Notes: generated by a model from the letters alone, not told the origin. A DNA stretch of 64,000 nt from Apostichopus japonicus (GCF_037975245.1 NC_092579.1:13438678-13502677), one strand, 5' to 3'. Numbered from the stretch's first letter, positions 23,563 through 36,484 are shown. Numbers and translations: made by a program.

Positions 23563-24124
23563 GCGAATGTATATTTTGCCACTTCAGATCATAACCACAT
23601 CTTGTCCATTTGAAAGACCAAGAGAGATCAATGCAAAGTTTGTATACATGTATTGTTCATGTTCAAAGAGAATTAATGGCACACAAATATAATACAATCA
23701 TAATAATAATAATATAATATATGTAAATAATTAAATGTAAATCACTAAGTATTTAGATCAGTGAAATTGATCAGTGTCTCAAATTTTCATCCAGCCTAGA
23801 TATACAGTAGGCCTACTGTGAATATACAGTACCTATACCTCTTCCCACTGGCCTGGCTACACAATTCGATAGGTGTAGTTTAACGAATCCGTCAACCACC
23901 TTGATCGATTATGACTTCACTATATTAAATGGCATATTATAATGAACGCATAACGCTAATCATTCTTTTTTACTTGGAATGTACATTTTTATGAACGATT
24001 TTTACCACTTAACTCTTACAGTTGGACTCTTTTGGTTTATCTCGAGTTTATATTTACGACCAATTCGAATCACGACCCGACAGGAAAATCGTTGGGCACA
24101 AAACAATTATTACAACCCTTAGGC

Positions 24125-24170
24125 TTGTCTGGTACAGTAGTCTGCGTCAGCAGACTACTGTACCAGACAA
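24125..24170. repeat. 46-bp perfect hairpin
   Basis: 21-base arms beginning TTGTCTGGTACAGTAGTCTG are exact complements around a GTCA loop. It lies about 560 bases upstream of the POLG2 start codon. Confidence 0.9.
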
Positions 24171-24849
24171 TCCCAATTGCTACTCAAACAGCTATCATAC
24201 ATTCAGCTTCCAGGGGGGATATCATGGTTTGATGACCAATTGAAAAGTAAGACTGGAGGAAATGAAGAATTGAGCAAGCCTAAGTTCTCAGCGGAAGCAT
24301 AGACCCCCTAGACCATGCAATAGACTTGTGGCATTCTAATGCACCTTCCGCAAATAATGGAGCACGGTCGATCCATGAGTGAGTTGCGAAAACTTTCGGT
24401 GACTAGTCGCGAGGTTTTTCCAGACATCGGAAAAGTTATCTGCAGTTTTCGGAGCGTGCCGACTTAGATCGATTGCTATTTTTCAACTTCCTTAGACCTG
24501 ACATATGCATCCCGGCCGTTTGCATCGATTCTGAAGGGTGGAAGTGGCTCATTCATCATGGGAGATACGAGGTCGAGGGCCTAACCCTTTGCGGACCGCT
24601 ATTACATGCATAACTTTCTTTACCAAATACCAATTCTTAGGGACAATGGTATTACTGATAAGAACAAATGCTGTTGTTGAGATAACATTATTTCAATCAT
24701 CACCTTACTATAACACTGTCATATGTTGCATAAGAATTGTTTTCTACTTTGACAAAGAATATAGTACTACGAGAAAAAGAACCAGGAGTGATAATAAGTA
24801 TTTTCAGGTGAGCCTGAACCACTTTTGGCATGTCAATCATGAGACTTTC

Positions 24850-25026
24850 TAAGAATAGTCACCCAGGAAAGAACCTGGGCACGAAAAACCGAACGACCGA
24901 TCCACTCTCAACCCCAGTCCCTTTGCATCGTGACTTTGTGTGATTATCGTCAGGTGTGTATCACGATTCCCCTAGAAGGGGAACATAATGCTACATATGA
25001 TCTTAGCCAAAAAATCGAGAAGCGAT
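24850..25026 (-). ncRNA. U2-snRNA-like sequence, probable pseudogene
   Basis: From 25026 reading leftwards: ATCGCTTCTCG, a T-rich run, TTTTGGCTAAGATCA then TGTAGCAT, closely following the first ~46 bases of U2 snRNA. The branch-site recognition element GTAGTA reads GTAGCA, and similarity is lost after about base 46. The following ~120 bases, including GGGACTGGGGTTG and a CCCAGGTTC/CCTGGG stem, resemble the sequence at 54239-54330. Either a U2 pseudogene or an snRNA-headed retroposon fits. Confidence 0.5.
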
Positions 25027-25614
25027 TGTCTCACTTTAATTGCAGAAACATCTAATGTTCAGAAGAATTGAAAACACTATAGAGGCCTATTTGACTGACG
25101 CTAAGCTAGTCATAGAGGAGTTTTTAATTAGGAAACACCTTTAACAATACAGTTAAATCCTGCGTGAAAATATGAACACATACAATTAAGTGGCATAGGA
25201 ACAGACATACTAACATATTTACTAACTCTGAGGTTCTTTATTACGAATTGGAGTTGTTTTTACCACGATCCTTTCTTTGAACTTAATATCCAATAAAAAA
25301 AAACTTTTTGAATAAGCATATAGCCAATTGAATTCTAAAGTATTGAACTAATTGAAGGTAACAAATAGTTCATTAAAAACTCTCTATATGTACCTAATAT
25401 GTGTCAAAAACAAGATTAGTCGCTTTGATACCCCTTTCGCGTTCCACGTGTTGGGGATTTCCCTAAACCGGCGATTCCAACGCAGTTGACTGACGTTCGT
25501 TGTGTGACACGGTGTATACGTCACTATCTATCTGTTAGCCTTTGTGCAAATTGTCCGTCGTGGATCGTCAAACGTACTGATTTCTGAACGTTAATTTTGC
25601 TGTTTTGTCCACCA

Positions 25615-25722
25615 ATGTTAGCCGGGTACAGTTCCGTGACGCAAGCCCTGTTGGGGACCCTATTTACATGGGGACTTACAGCCGCCGGTGCAGCTCTGGT
25701 ATTCGTTTTTAAGAGCGGTCAG
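25615..25722 (+). CDS. SLC39A11: Zinc transporter ZIP11, first coding exon
   Basis: 36 codons from ATG (good context CCACCAATGT), ending in phase 0 at a GTAAGC donor. It encodes GYSSVTQALLGTLFTWGLTA then AGAALVFVFKSGQ, nearly identical to the N-terminus of vertebrate ZIP11 and with the same exon length. This is the first membrane helix of a ZIP-family transporter that moves zinc towards the cytosol; ZIP11 acts at Golgi and nuclear membranes. The next expected segment (LDGSLGFAAGVMLAASYWSL) was not found downstream. If the gene is intact, intron 1 is therefore longer than 38 kb, in keeping with the very long introns of this gene in vertebrates. Confidence 0.92.
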
Positions 25723-26007
25723 GTAAGCTTTACCACTCTTCAATCAACAGCTGGTAATGTCGCGAAACTAGTCCACGCTATGATGAAACGACAGTCTTGT
25801 TTCAGGAAAGTACTGTAAAACTTTATAGTGGTCATTTCGCCCTACTTTTTATATTTACATATATGAACTTCAGTGCTCAGTACAAATGGTGCAGAGCTAT
25901 GTTGCCTGATGATAGCCACAGTGAAAAGAACTCAATGTGTGCGTGAAACTCACACGTGAAACTCACGTTGCAACGCAATGGAATAGCATGTTTATACATA
26001 TATCTAT

Positions 26008-26024
26008 ATATGTATATCTATATC

Positions 26025-26114
<90 letters not shown>
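26008..26114. repeat. TA microsatellite
   Basis: About 100 bases of TA steps with a few CATA and CTATA interruptions, shortly after SLC39A11 exon 1. Confidence 0.9.
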
Positions 26115-26118
<4 letters not shown>

Positions 26119-26578
26119 TAATTGCGGAATAAGGAGAAATATGTGGCAAAAAAATGTACGGTAGGGAGAAAGTGCCGTTAAGGGGAAAAAAACATTTCCC
26201 CCTAACGTTTTGAACGTCAGTTTTACCAATATAACGTGATCCGACACTCAAAAAAAGTATCAGGTTGTGAAGAGGAGTCGATGTACTGCATATTCATGAA
26301 ATTTGAAAGATTTTCAAAGTCCCTAACAGGTACTTTTTTGCTTTGTTATAAAACAAGAAAAATATCAGCTATGAAAAAAAATGAACGGTAGGGGGAAACG
26401 TGGTTTTTTGGTGATATTTCTTGATTTTTATATAAATATTTTCATTATCTCTTGACATGCAGTACATAATAACATGCTAAACATCTCCAATAGTCGGATC
26501 GATTGATTTTACCTGCCCTGAAACAGAAAACCCCCATATACCATTTTCGGCTGACCTATTTTCAACAGTCAAAACATG

Positions 26579-26641
26579 TATCTTTGTGCACATGCGCAGT
26601 ATGCACTTAAATCTTTGTGCACATGCGCAGTATGCACTTTT
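26579..26641. repeat. Two tandem copies of a 29-bp CATGCGCA-containing unit
   Basis: ATCTTTGTGCACATGCGCAG followed by TATGCACTT is present twice in a row with almost no change. CATGCGCA resembles half of an NRF-1 site; whether it is functional is unknown. Confidence 0.75.
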
Positions 26642-29600
26642 ACTTTTCGTGTACAGGATTGGAGGAAAGGTACCGTACATCATACATTATTTATATCATA
26701 CTGTATACAACAACTCTGGTCTAAGTGTTGTAGCGACGACGAAATGTTCGTTGTTGATGGATCGCTGGTAATTGAATTTGGCGATAGTGACAATGGGCCC
26801 GTAAGTTTAAATTTAAACGATTACTCGAAGATTATTTACTAAAACAAACTAAAAATCAAAACCACAGATGTTACGTTTGATTTCTTTAATCGCTCTGTGA
26901 CACAATCGCCGATGTTCTCAGTTCTTACTGGATATTGGTCAGACAAACCATGTGGACTTAATGTGACTTCTGTAATGCATTTGTCGATCGAATGATTTTC
27001 CCCTGAACTCAGGACAAAGTTTTCATATGCCATCGGTCTTTGGAAATAAAAATTTCAGACATCAGTGTGACCGTGGGGTGAGCCATTTTAACAGGAATGA
27101 GTCAATGTACGTGTGGGTCATGTTTATATTATGTTGCACGCGCAAAAAAATAATGACAAAAAGGATGTTGTATCATATTAGCAACAATAGTCTCTTGGTG
27201 CATATTTTTTTCGCAGAACCAGCTGGGTCTAACGTTATCTAATAGGTATAGGCCCAGTGTGTTGTGATCGCCCATTTCTTGAGCATAGGGTTAGGGATAG
27301 GATTACGTTCGAAGGATATGGTTTCTCTTTTGATCTGTTTTGTGACAATGTAGCGTGCTGGTGCCGTGGGTCAATCACCTAATTAGAATCATTTTCAGTG
27401 AAAAGTGCGGGATAAATCAAGAAAGGTTGACCTTGCTGTGTATTCATCAAACTTTTGCAAATCCGAATTCTGCCAAAAAAGTGTGAAATAGGCCAGCATT
27501 AATGGAACTGTATTAGCATGACAAACACATTGCAATGAACAGATGTGTTGATTCAATCACATACCTTTACTTGAATAGCATGGTACAGTGCAATAATTGC
27601 ATAATTGAAAGGATAATGTTTTCTTTGGTTGTCTTCATCAAATAACGAATTACTTCCATGTTTTGATGCATCTTTACATTTCTTGAGGGATGCAAAATTA
27701 GATATATGAAGGGATTTTGAAAAGATATATATATTTGTCTACGTTCGAATCATTTGTCTCCTATGTGCTCTACTATCATTTTGTACGCTCTAATTTACTC
27801 AAGGTACTGATGAACTCAAATTTTCCCATACTATGCCAAGAATCCTGTATTGATTTAGTGACTATGTAAGGCTTATTTTAGGTAGTTCGGGAACGGAAAG
27901 CCGGGCCTTAGCTTACACTGATAACATCTAATTTAATCAAAGTACTGATCAACTCAAAATGTACAGAACATACACTTCCAATAGCGCGTGATTTTAATCC
28001 CGCCTCACCACAGCGCAATCCAACAATGCGCGAGCCATGGGTGACATCATAATAACAATAACAAACTAGAATATGCTTCACAACTATATAAGCAGAACAA
28101 ACAATTAATTACAGACGGGTGTACGTTTCATTTGCCTGTAGGCCCAAGCTATGCACCTATCAATGGAATGATTGTACCCTAAACATGGAGAGTTAAATGT
28201 GGATCATTTGAATCCCATATGCCTCACTTTACCCATGGAGCTTTATAGCTCCATGCTTTACCTAAGATGTCAGTTATCAGCGTGACTGTGTTGTGAATCC
28301 CTGGATCAGGGGTGAGTCGAAGTGGGTCATGATTATATCAGTGTTGCATTTATAAGCAAGACTGATGGCAGTAGGAAGTGTAGTGTATTTGTGTTGAACT
28401 TTAGACCCCCATATATATGCAAATTAGAACTGATGTCACATCAAGCTTCCACTTTCAATTGTTGTCATCTAACTGACATGCACCCAGTAGCATATATGCT
28501 TGCTGGAGGCAGCTCAGTTCCACTACTTCTAGCAGCAGGAACAACCGTTTAATATCTAACCATCCTGGACTTTGCCGTGCATCAAGTTATTTGTTCATTT
28601 CTGTGTAACTTTACCTGGTGTAGTTTGAAGATATGGTACAGCATCCAACACAAATACCACCAAATTACCAGCAGTTTTAAAACATTGCCATAATCGCCGA
28701 ATGCAGTTACTCCGACATCCCGCAATAGGGGTTGTTGTCATACCGTAGAACCTGTGTACACAGTCTCATAGGCAATGGCTACACTTGTGTCAATAACAAC
28801 GTTCGCCACAGCCATAAAGCAGGAGGTATATTGCTTATGCTGCAGTACGTACAGGGCTTAGCCATCGTTTAATTGAGGGTAGTGCAAGGCCCGATGAGGA
28901 GTACAGTCGAGGAATGAAGAATTATGAAAGGTGAGTTTGTATCAATTCAATACTCCTTCATATAAATGGCAAATTTATGTGTGATTTGGAAAATAAGTAA
29001 TGGGAATGGGTTCACGAGACATTAAAGATGCCAAAACAGCATGAATTGAAAAATTGATTTCGTTTTGGGCCACATTTTCCATAGTTGTGTAACAATCAGC
29101 CATGTTTATTGGTAGTGAGTAGTCTGTATTTTAAGCAAATTGTTAAAAGGATAGATTAAAGTAGCCCTGGGATAATCTGCAGTTAGTAAATTTATGTTTG
29201 ATGTGTGTGTACATGTGTAATGCAGTGCAGGGATTATTCTTGTTGTTTTCAGTTAATTGGGAGACTGAATCGTGTTGCACAGGTATTACATGTGAGACTA
29301 TGAGTACATTGTAGTTTGTTCACAATTAATGTTAGTTTAATTTGGAAGTTTAGTCATATTACTTGTATTATTTAATAGTTGTAACTAAATTTTTTGGAAG
29401 TTAGTTTTCAAAGATATATCATGTTTGATGGTCTCTATTATTTTACATCAAGGTCAAAGTTAAATTGGGTCAACTTAGGTCAAAGTCTGTAAACATGACA
29501 TTCCATGAGTGAAAAGTTTTGAGCTTCAAACTTTTTGGTAGCAATTAGTAAGAAGATAATCGCAGTCGTGTTTAATGCAAGTCATGATGTCAGTTTAGGT

Positions 29601-30919
29601 CAACAGATCATGGTTGGAAAACCTCTATAGTACAATATCTGAAGGTATGAATGTAACTTAGGGGAACCTATAGTATGCTGAATAGATGATCCCATTGTTT
29701 TCCATAGAGTCAAGGGTCACTTGAAGTCAATTAGAGGTTAGTTATAGGTGAGAACCTTTATAATTAAGTCTCACTCTCATCACTGAAGAAGTGGGAATTT
29801 GTTTGAACTCCAGCTTTCTTTGTATTTGCATGTACATCAATCATTGCTGCAAGCCCATTAAACTAAATTACACATTCTGATCAGCAATACTAAATGTAGA
29901 TGAATATAGTATCCACAGTTGCTTATCATATTGGCAAGAAATCACTAAATCAATTGACTTTCTGGCTTTGCAAATCTTTTTTTAATAGCATGGATGCAAC
30001 TGAATAGTCAAGTGGTGGGCCATCTTTGGAACTGTTGGTGAACCATGGAAGTGGAAAATGCCAAAATTGTCAAAAGACCAAGATGAAAGTTATCATAGCA
30101 AAGGAGAAGCAAAGCTATGTAGACCTGTTTGCATTGATAATCAATTGGAAGAAAGGAGGAGCCCTGTATGACTATGGGATCAAGCAATTACAATGGACAC
30201 TACCAAACCAAGTAAGTACTGTAAAAAGCCCATCCCATCCACTAATCTATCAGATTTTATTAAAATATTAGAAACTAGGTCAAAGTCATCCAAGGTCATC
30301 AGAGCCGCGATGAAGGTATGTTTCCTGGAAGTGTTGAAACCTGGAGTTCTAGCTGTAAAAGTTGAGTGCAAGCTTAGTATCCCAAGAGAGGATGAGATAA
30401 ATCCATATGGTCCAGAATGAGAGAAATGTAATAACCAGCGAATATGGGCAATTTTAGCTGGCAATTACACTAAAGGGTGGTAACATTAGGAGAAGATAAA
30501 GCATAAGTACTAAAAATCAAACAATAGAATATGTTTGATCTCAAAAGTAAACCAGCAAAAGAAGTTGACCTATAGCAGATTACAAATGAACAAGAGAACC
30601 AATACTCCTGAATGTAACTGAGGTATTAAAATGTGTGTGTGAAAAAAGGTACGTTGTATGAAGTTTTAATTGCATACTTCCACTATGGCAATAACTTGCT
30701 CAGAGAGATGACTGTGTACAAGGGGTGATCTTCATTTAAGCCAATGAAGTTTGAGTTGGACACACAGTATTAAACACTTAGTAAAGTTCAGCTAGCAGGT
30801 GAATCCTTATCACAATTTATACACCTTTTTAAACATTTCAAGAAGTATATTCGCACAGCTGCCACCCTAACACACAACACAGTAAGTCAAAATACTAATA
30901 ACTTGAAAAAGTAGTGGGT

Positions 30920-31145
30920 AGAGAGTACTGTACATTTTTCCTTCATTTTTCTAAACTAGGTCAAATCTCCTTCAATCGTCCTGATTTTCATATCATCTGT
31001 ACTTTAACTTGTAAGTACTCATAAACATCCTAACTTACAAAATCGAAAATGATAGCTGGAAATTAGCCAAAAACAACAAGTTCGGTGGCTCATTTTAGGC
31101 ATTTTTTTGGCGGTTGTACATTACCTAATTGTAGTATGCTACCTT
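30920..31145. repeat. Dispersed repeat, first copy
   Basis: CTCCTTCAATCGTCCTGATT and CATATCATCTGTACTTTAA recur at 33125-33175, and looser similarity continues for about 200 bases on the 3' side (GGAAAT.AGCC..AAA, TACATT.CCT.ATTGT). Confidence 0.75.
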
Positions 31146-33074
31146 AAGCCTCGTGAAATTTTTCTTCTTCTCCTGAGGTAAACTAAACTACAAAGCATTA
31201 AAGTATCTGTAATTATTTTTCTGTTTAATCCCCAATATCAACTTTTTAAGAGCTCAGCTGGGTCAAATTTGAGCTTGAAATGGATTTCTGCTCTAGCCTC
31301 GTTGCTGTGCTTTCAATCCATCTGTTTCTTACATTCTCTGGAAAATTCCTTCTGTTGATTATTTTGTACTTCAAAAGTCCTTTACTATGCACAAACCTGT
31401 CTCCAGGTTCTGCGAGTCCTTTCTAAGGAGATGATAATCGGGCTGGGAGGGGGGTCCCAGACCTGGCATAGAGCAAAAGAAACACTAAATATAAATTTGA
31501 TCTTATTTGGGATTTAAAGAGTATAAATTCTTCAAGGAGATAACTGAACTGCAGGATAAAAGTTTACAACTGGCAGAAAGCAATTGAGATTGTAAAGTAG
31601 GTGTTTTTAGGTGTTTATTTATTGAGATTTCATTATAGAGGGCGCCCTCTAAACACTGCCTTGTGTTAAATAAGGTTAAAACTAGCCTCACAATTGACTA
31701 GTCAAGGACTGCTATACCACATTTTCCTGTTACATTTACATTTAATGCATATTTGTTCAATTCTACACCTTTCCCATGATCTGCAAATAAGTAAAAGGGG
31801 GTTGGTGTTTACCGAGAAGAAGCAAAGTACATCACCAACTAACACTAACAGCTGGATTAAGCCAGGCCATGCCCATGTCAGGGCACATTTTGGGAGAAGC
31901 CAGTATATATTTTATTTATGCATCTGAACCATGCAAATTGAGGTGTTTAGTTGTACTGTACCTTGCAGATTTTTTATATACTTGTGTCTCAATTAAGGAC
32001 TCACAAGTCAGAATTTGTTCTATGAATACTGTAAACCAGCCAATTATATAGACCTACTGTATATTGATGATTCTGCCATACATTTTTGACAACTACTGTA
32101 AGTTACAGATAAGTATAGCCCAACACAATGTATTTTAATACAGAGAAGTCAAAATGATACCCAGACTGACAATGACACATGGTAGGAGCACTATGCTGGC
32201 TATACCTGGGACTATAGCATCCCAATTGCTAGTAAACAGCAGAAGTCTGTGTTGTCCCGGGCATACTTTAGTTCTAGTTCATTGTTATAACATTGCTTAC
32301 CTACAGGTGTAAATTATGGCAGAAATCATGCTCTTCAACAACAACACTGACACGGCAGGGCTGAATCTGAACTGTATCAACTCTGGAACAATGAAATTCC
32401 AAGTATAATTTGCTAATTTGTACTGCCCAAACATCATCTATAGTTGTTCAACTGTGTTACTTTTGAATTACCGTTGGTAAGTAAATTTCATGAAACTTCC
32501 TTTCCATAGTCCTTCAACTATGGTAATGCAATCTTGAATTTAAGCCTACTGAAATATGTTGGAGACTTGGAGTAGCATCATCTTCACCATTCTTTAAAAT
32601 AATGTCAAACATTACAAAATGCAAGTTGCTATGTGAGACAAAAGCTCAGCCAAAAGTGAGTTATATGATCTCAACCCTGAAAATCCATTTTTTTAGCTAA
32701 ATAAGAATTTCCCCCCTCAAAATCACTCAAGCATGAAATCATGAAACATTTCACCTGAAATATCAACGGCTACAGTAGCCTGACCATGTTAGCCTATAAT
32801 TTGCTTTTTTGGGGCTAAACTGAGAGAAATCACATTTCTTATAAGCGTACCACAACATTTTATTCTTCTCCATTGACTAACACACTAAACTTGTCTTCCT
32901 TAGAGGGCCCCTAGAGCATAGAAGATATGTCCTTTATGGCATTCCTACCCATTTCCTCATAGCTGATGACTTGGCCTATCATGGCACTTGTTAATCCCAT
33001 ACCTTTAATGTCAAGATTTTGAGCTGCAAGGGGTGAAAGTTTAGAGCAGTGGTCCCGCTCCTTTGAAATGGCTA

Positions 33075-33290
33075 TCCGGGCAAAATCTCACCATTTCTAC
33101 TTCATTTTTCTAAGATAGGTCAATTCTCCTTCAATCGTCCTGATTTTCATATCATCTGTACTTTAAATTGTATTCTTAAAACTGTCCTAGTAATAAAATC
33201 AGTGATGATACCTGGAAATAAGCCCAAAAATAATTTTCCTGAGGGTGGCCGATATACATTGCCTTATTGTGGTACACTGTCTAAGTGGTC
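33075..33290. repeat. Dispersed repeat, second copy
   Basis: Partner of 30920-31145 in the same orientation, about 2.15 kb downstream. The conserved core is about 50 bases with very few differences. Confidence 0.75.
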
Positions 33291-33599
33291 AGTCTGATCA
33301 TTTCATGCAATGTCTTTTTTGAACAACTTTGCAACTGAACACAAATAAGTTCCAGACCTATAGTTGAAGTGAATATACTGCAAACAGTAATCTTGGCGCT
33401 TTATACCCAATTAGGCAGTAACTTTGCTGATGTTCCAGTAATATACAGCACCTATACTGTACCTGAGAGTGACAGAGTGACAATGGTTTATTCCCATCGT
33501 CCCCTCATCCCCATTTTACACTGCACATAACCAGTAAACAGTTTCCAGGAAATTTTACCACACTGTATTTCTCCTCAAGGGGTATTTGCATTTCCCCTT

Positions 33600-34000
33600 A
33601 AAGCAGCATTTTTACGCTGGGTCGCTTTTTTCCACCTTTTTAACATGTGCATCGATTTTTTTACATGTATCAATCATAAAACAGCAAACTAAGATACCAT
33701 CCAAGTTTCACCCTGCCAAGAGCATTAATTAGCGAGTAATTAACGATTTATGGCGATAACGAGTAGAAGTGTCCTCAACAAAGTTTTCAATCTCCAAATC
33801 CACTACTTTGAATTCCACCAATCAGTGAATAGTATATTTATTCATGAGCATTTTGCGTTTGGTCGCCATTTTCTACTCTTTTAACATGTCCATCAAGTTT
33901 TTTACATACATCAAATCACAAAACAGCAAACTAAGATATTAGCCAAGTTTTTCCCTACCAACAACGTTAGTTGGCGAGCATTTGACATACAAAATTAATC
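33600..34000. repeat. Diverged tandem duplication, ~240-bp unit
   Basis: Shared blocks include TTTTAACATGT.CATC, ACAAAACAGCAAACTAAGAT (with variation) and TT..TTGGCGAG/TTAGCGAG near 33735 and 33973. Copies start near 33605 and 33850. Confidence 0.65.
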
Positions 34001-34954
34001 GCATTCAGTTCCCCAAACCCACTAGTTTGAATTCAACCAATCAGAGATGCAGGTTTAGTTAAATTTAGTTAAATTAGCCAAATTGTTGCAAATTTTTCGA
34101 CTTTTATGCCACCATTTGAAGTAAGATTTAGGTAGATAAGCTAATTATGTATGTAGTTATGGCATAGTGGAGTCAGTGAGGTTGAAAAAAATCATAGAAA
34201 AGGACGCAAAATGCTCCTTTAAAGTCATATGTCGTAGCGTCTACCTACTGCCAAGTGATGTACTTTAAAATCCTAGGCTGCGTCTAGAGGTAATCTTTTC
34301 TCATGAGCTTTCCTATTTATTCAATACTGCTGTGTACTGTAGAAAGTAAAATGCAAAGTAACAAAGTACAGTTTACTGTATAGAGTAAATGTAAGTTTAT
34401 CACGTAGAGGAAGCTGGAAAAACTCTGTTGCGATGCATGGTCAGAAAGTTCCTGTTCGAGCTGGCTCTTGCAAGTTAATTAGAAATTTTTGGTATAACAG
34501 ACAATAGCAGTTTGGTGTGAAGAGGAAGTGTCTTCGATATTTCTCCAAAGATGGGCGTGAACTAATTATGCAAACCTCAAATATCACATTTTACCAATAT
34601 TTTGGGTATTTCAAGGTCAAATTCGGTCACAGTTAAAAGGTTTATTTTTGGTTTTTAATACAAAATTAGTAAGATGTGTATAGTTATGATGCAAAGAACG
34701 GGCTAAAACATCTTTTGTATTAGTTATTATTAATGCTCTGATGAGCAGCTTAAAGTGGCGTATATGAGAGTAACATCAGCCCTACAGAAACATGCATACA
34801 AGGGGAAATAGCACTAGTAACATTGTATCTTCATTCAAGGAGACCATGTTAAACATCATTAGAATCTATTGAAATGTATTTATTAAAAGTGTTCTGTCTT
34901 TGACTCCCTCCCCCAACACCCCCCCCCCCAAACACCCTCCCCTAGTGCATTATG

Positions 34955-36425
34955 CAGATTTGTATACAGTATATTACTGACTTTTACTGCAAAGAGACTG
35001 CATAGCACATGCATTCAAGGTATACTGAATTATTTGGTATGGTAATCTTCTGCTTCAAATTGTCTGTATGCATGCATAACCCAACCCCCCCCCCCCCTTC
35101 CACTCACATCTTCTACCCAACCCTATATCAGAATAGAAAATGAATGTGTACCAGTGCATACATGCACAGTGTGTACTTTATATGTGTGTTCAGTACAGTG
35201 TTATTTTACACCAAGCACTAATTAAAAACACAGTCCCACTGTCCACAATCATGTGCAGTACTACACACTGTACATTTCATTTCATTTATTTGTTTCCACA
35301 TTCAAAAGGTATTACACAATAATAGAACAAAATGTATGTGACAAGTGGAGGAGGTCTGAGAAAGCCGAGGCTCTTTAGAGGCAGACCCGCCGCCCCCCCC
35401 CCAACAATATAAGAAAAGAAAAAAAAAATGAATTGCACACACAAATAAACTACGTTACATAAGATAACATGATACTATTTAAAGAATTATCATATTATAT
35501 ATACGTAATGACAAAAAAAGACAAAAAAAAAAACATGTATGTAATGGTGATTCAATTCAATACTGTGCATATTTCAATGTCATATTAATATATTATATAC
35601 TTGCAATGTAGTGTCTGCTTCTGCTATAATTCACTAAGTTAAAAGTCTTTTATAACTTAAAATGAAGTTGAACCAGTGTACATATGTAGTACATATAGTA
35701 CACACTATACATATAGTACACACTATATGTACAGTGTGTACTATGTATACATGTTCAGTATGTAGTGTTATTTTACACCAAGCACAATAAATACATAGTC
35801 CCACTGTTTGCATGCAATCATGTACAGTACATACTGTACATGTATGTACTGGTCATTCAATTCAATACTGTGCATATTTCAATGTCATATTAATATATTA
35901 CTTGCAATGTAGTGTCTGCTTCTGCTATATATAATTCACTAAATTAAAAGACTTATAGTATAAACTGAATGTTTAAGCAGTTTAACCTGTTATATTTAAA
36001 TATATATTAGTTTAACCTGTACTAAACATGTACCTGTACACACATATAGAACACACTGTACATGTATATGCACTGGTTCACATTCATTTTCTATTCTGAT
36101 ATAGGGTCGGGTAGAGGATGTGGGTGGGAGGGGGGTGTATAAACTGAATGTTTAAGCAGTTTAACCTGTTATATTTTAATATATTTAAATTAGTTTAACC
36201 TGTACTAAACATGTACACACATATAGAACACACTGTACATGTATATGCACTGGTTCACATTCATTTTCTATTCTGATATAGGGTCGGGTAGAGGATGTGG
36301 GTGGGAGGGGGGTGAGTTACATGTAAACAGACAATTTGAAGTGCAGATTACAACCATATATATCATTCAATACCTTGAGTGCATGTGTTATGCAGTCTCT
36401 TTGCAGTAAAAGTCAGTCACATACT
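34955..36425. mobile_element. ~1.47-kb inverted-repeat (foldback-like) unit
   Basis: The left arm (about 34955-35200) is the reverse complement of the right arm (about 36180-36425). Both contain GACTTTTACTGCAAAGAGAC, TTCAAATTGTCTGT, a C/G-run and CCTATATCAGAATAGAAAAT. Inside are direct repeats: the end of the right arm is duplicated (35950-36135 and 36137-36313), and a CAATTCAATACTGTGCATAT block occurs at about 35554 and 35855. No transposase is visible. Confidence 0.7.
35273..35535. mobile_element. Retroposon-like insertion inside the inverted-repeat unit
   Basis: About 260 bases (starting TTCATTTCATTTATTTG, ending in A-rich GACAAAAAAAAAAAC) interrupt sequence that is continuous in the paralogous inner repeat near 35840. 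The A-rich end suggests retroposition. It contains GCCGAGGCTCTT and a C run. Confidence 0.45.
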
Positions 36426-36484
36426 GTATGCATATAAGAAGGGTAATTCTCAGGGCTTAATGCCTGATTATTGCTTTAATTCAT

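Larger units (their letters stand above)
23563..25614. promoter_or_regulatory. Divergent upstream region of POLG2 (-) and SLC39A11 (+)
   Basis: About 2 kb separating the two start codons. It contains a perfect 46-bp hairpin, an snRNA-like sequence and, near SLC39A11, a cluster of recognisable factor motifs: E-box CACGTG at 25445, kappaB-type GGGGATTTCCC at 25453, CRE-like TGACGT at 25491 and TACGTCAC at 25517. No TATA box is obvious. Whether the genes share a promoter cannot be told from the sequence. Confidence 0.45.

Noticed and set aside
26576-26842. Frame containing VDGSLVIEFGD as SLC39A11 exon 2
   Set aside because: Only the letters DGSL agree with the expected LDGSLGFAAG. The rest lacks the membrane helix and there is no fitting acceptor.
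30026-30420. Two overlapping plus-strand frames (NHGSGKCQNCQKTKMK... and SDFIKILETRSKSSK...)
   Set aside because: Somewhat protein-like composition, but no family recognised, the frames do not join at a clear splice site, and no domain is visible.
31636-31649. Short palindrome AGAGGGCGCCCTCT as a CTCF-like site
   Set aside because: 14-base palindrome only; too short to claim a binding site or element without supporting context.
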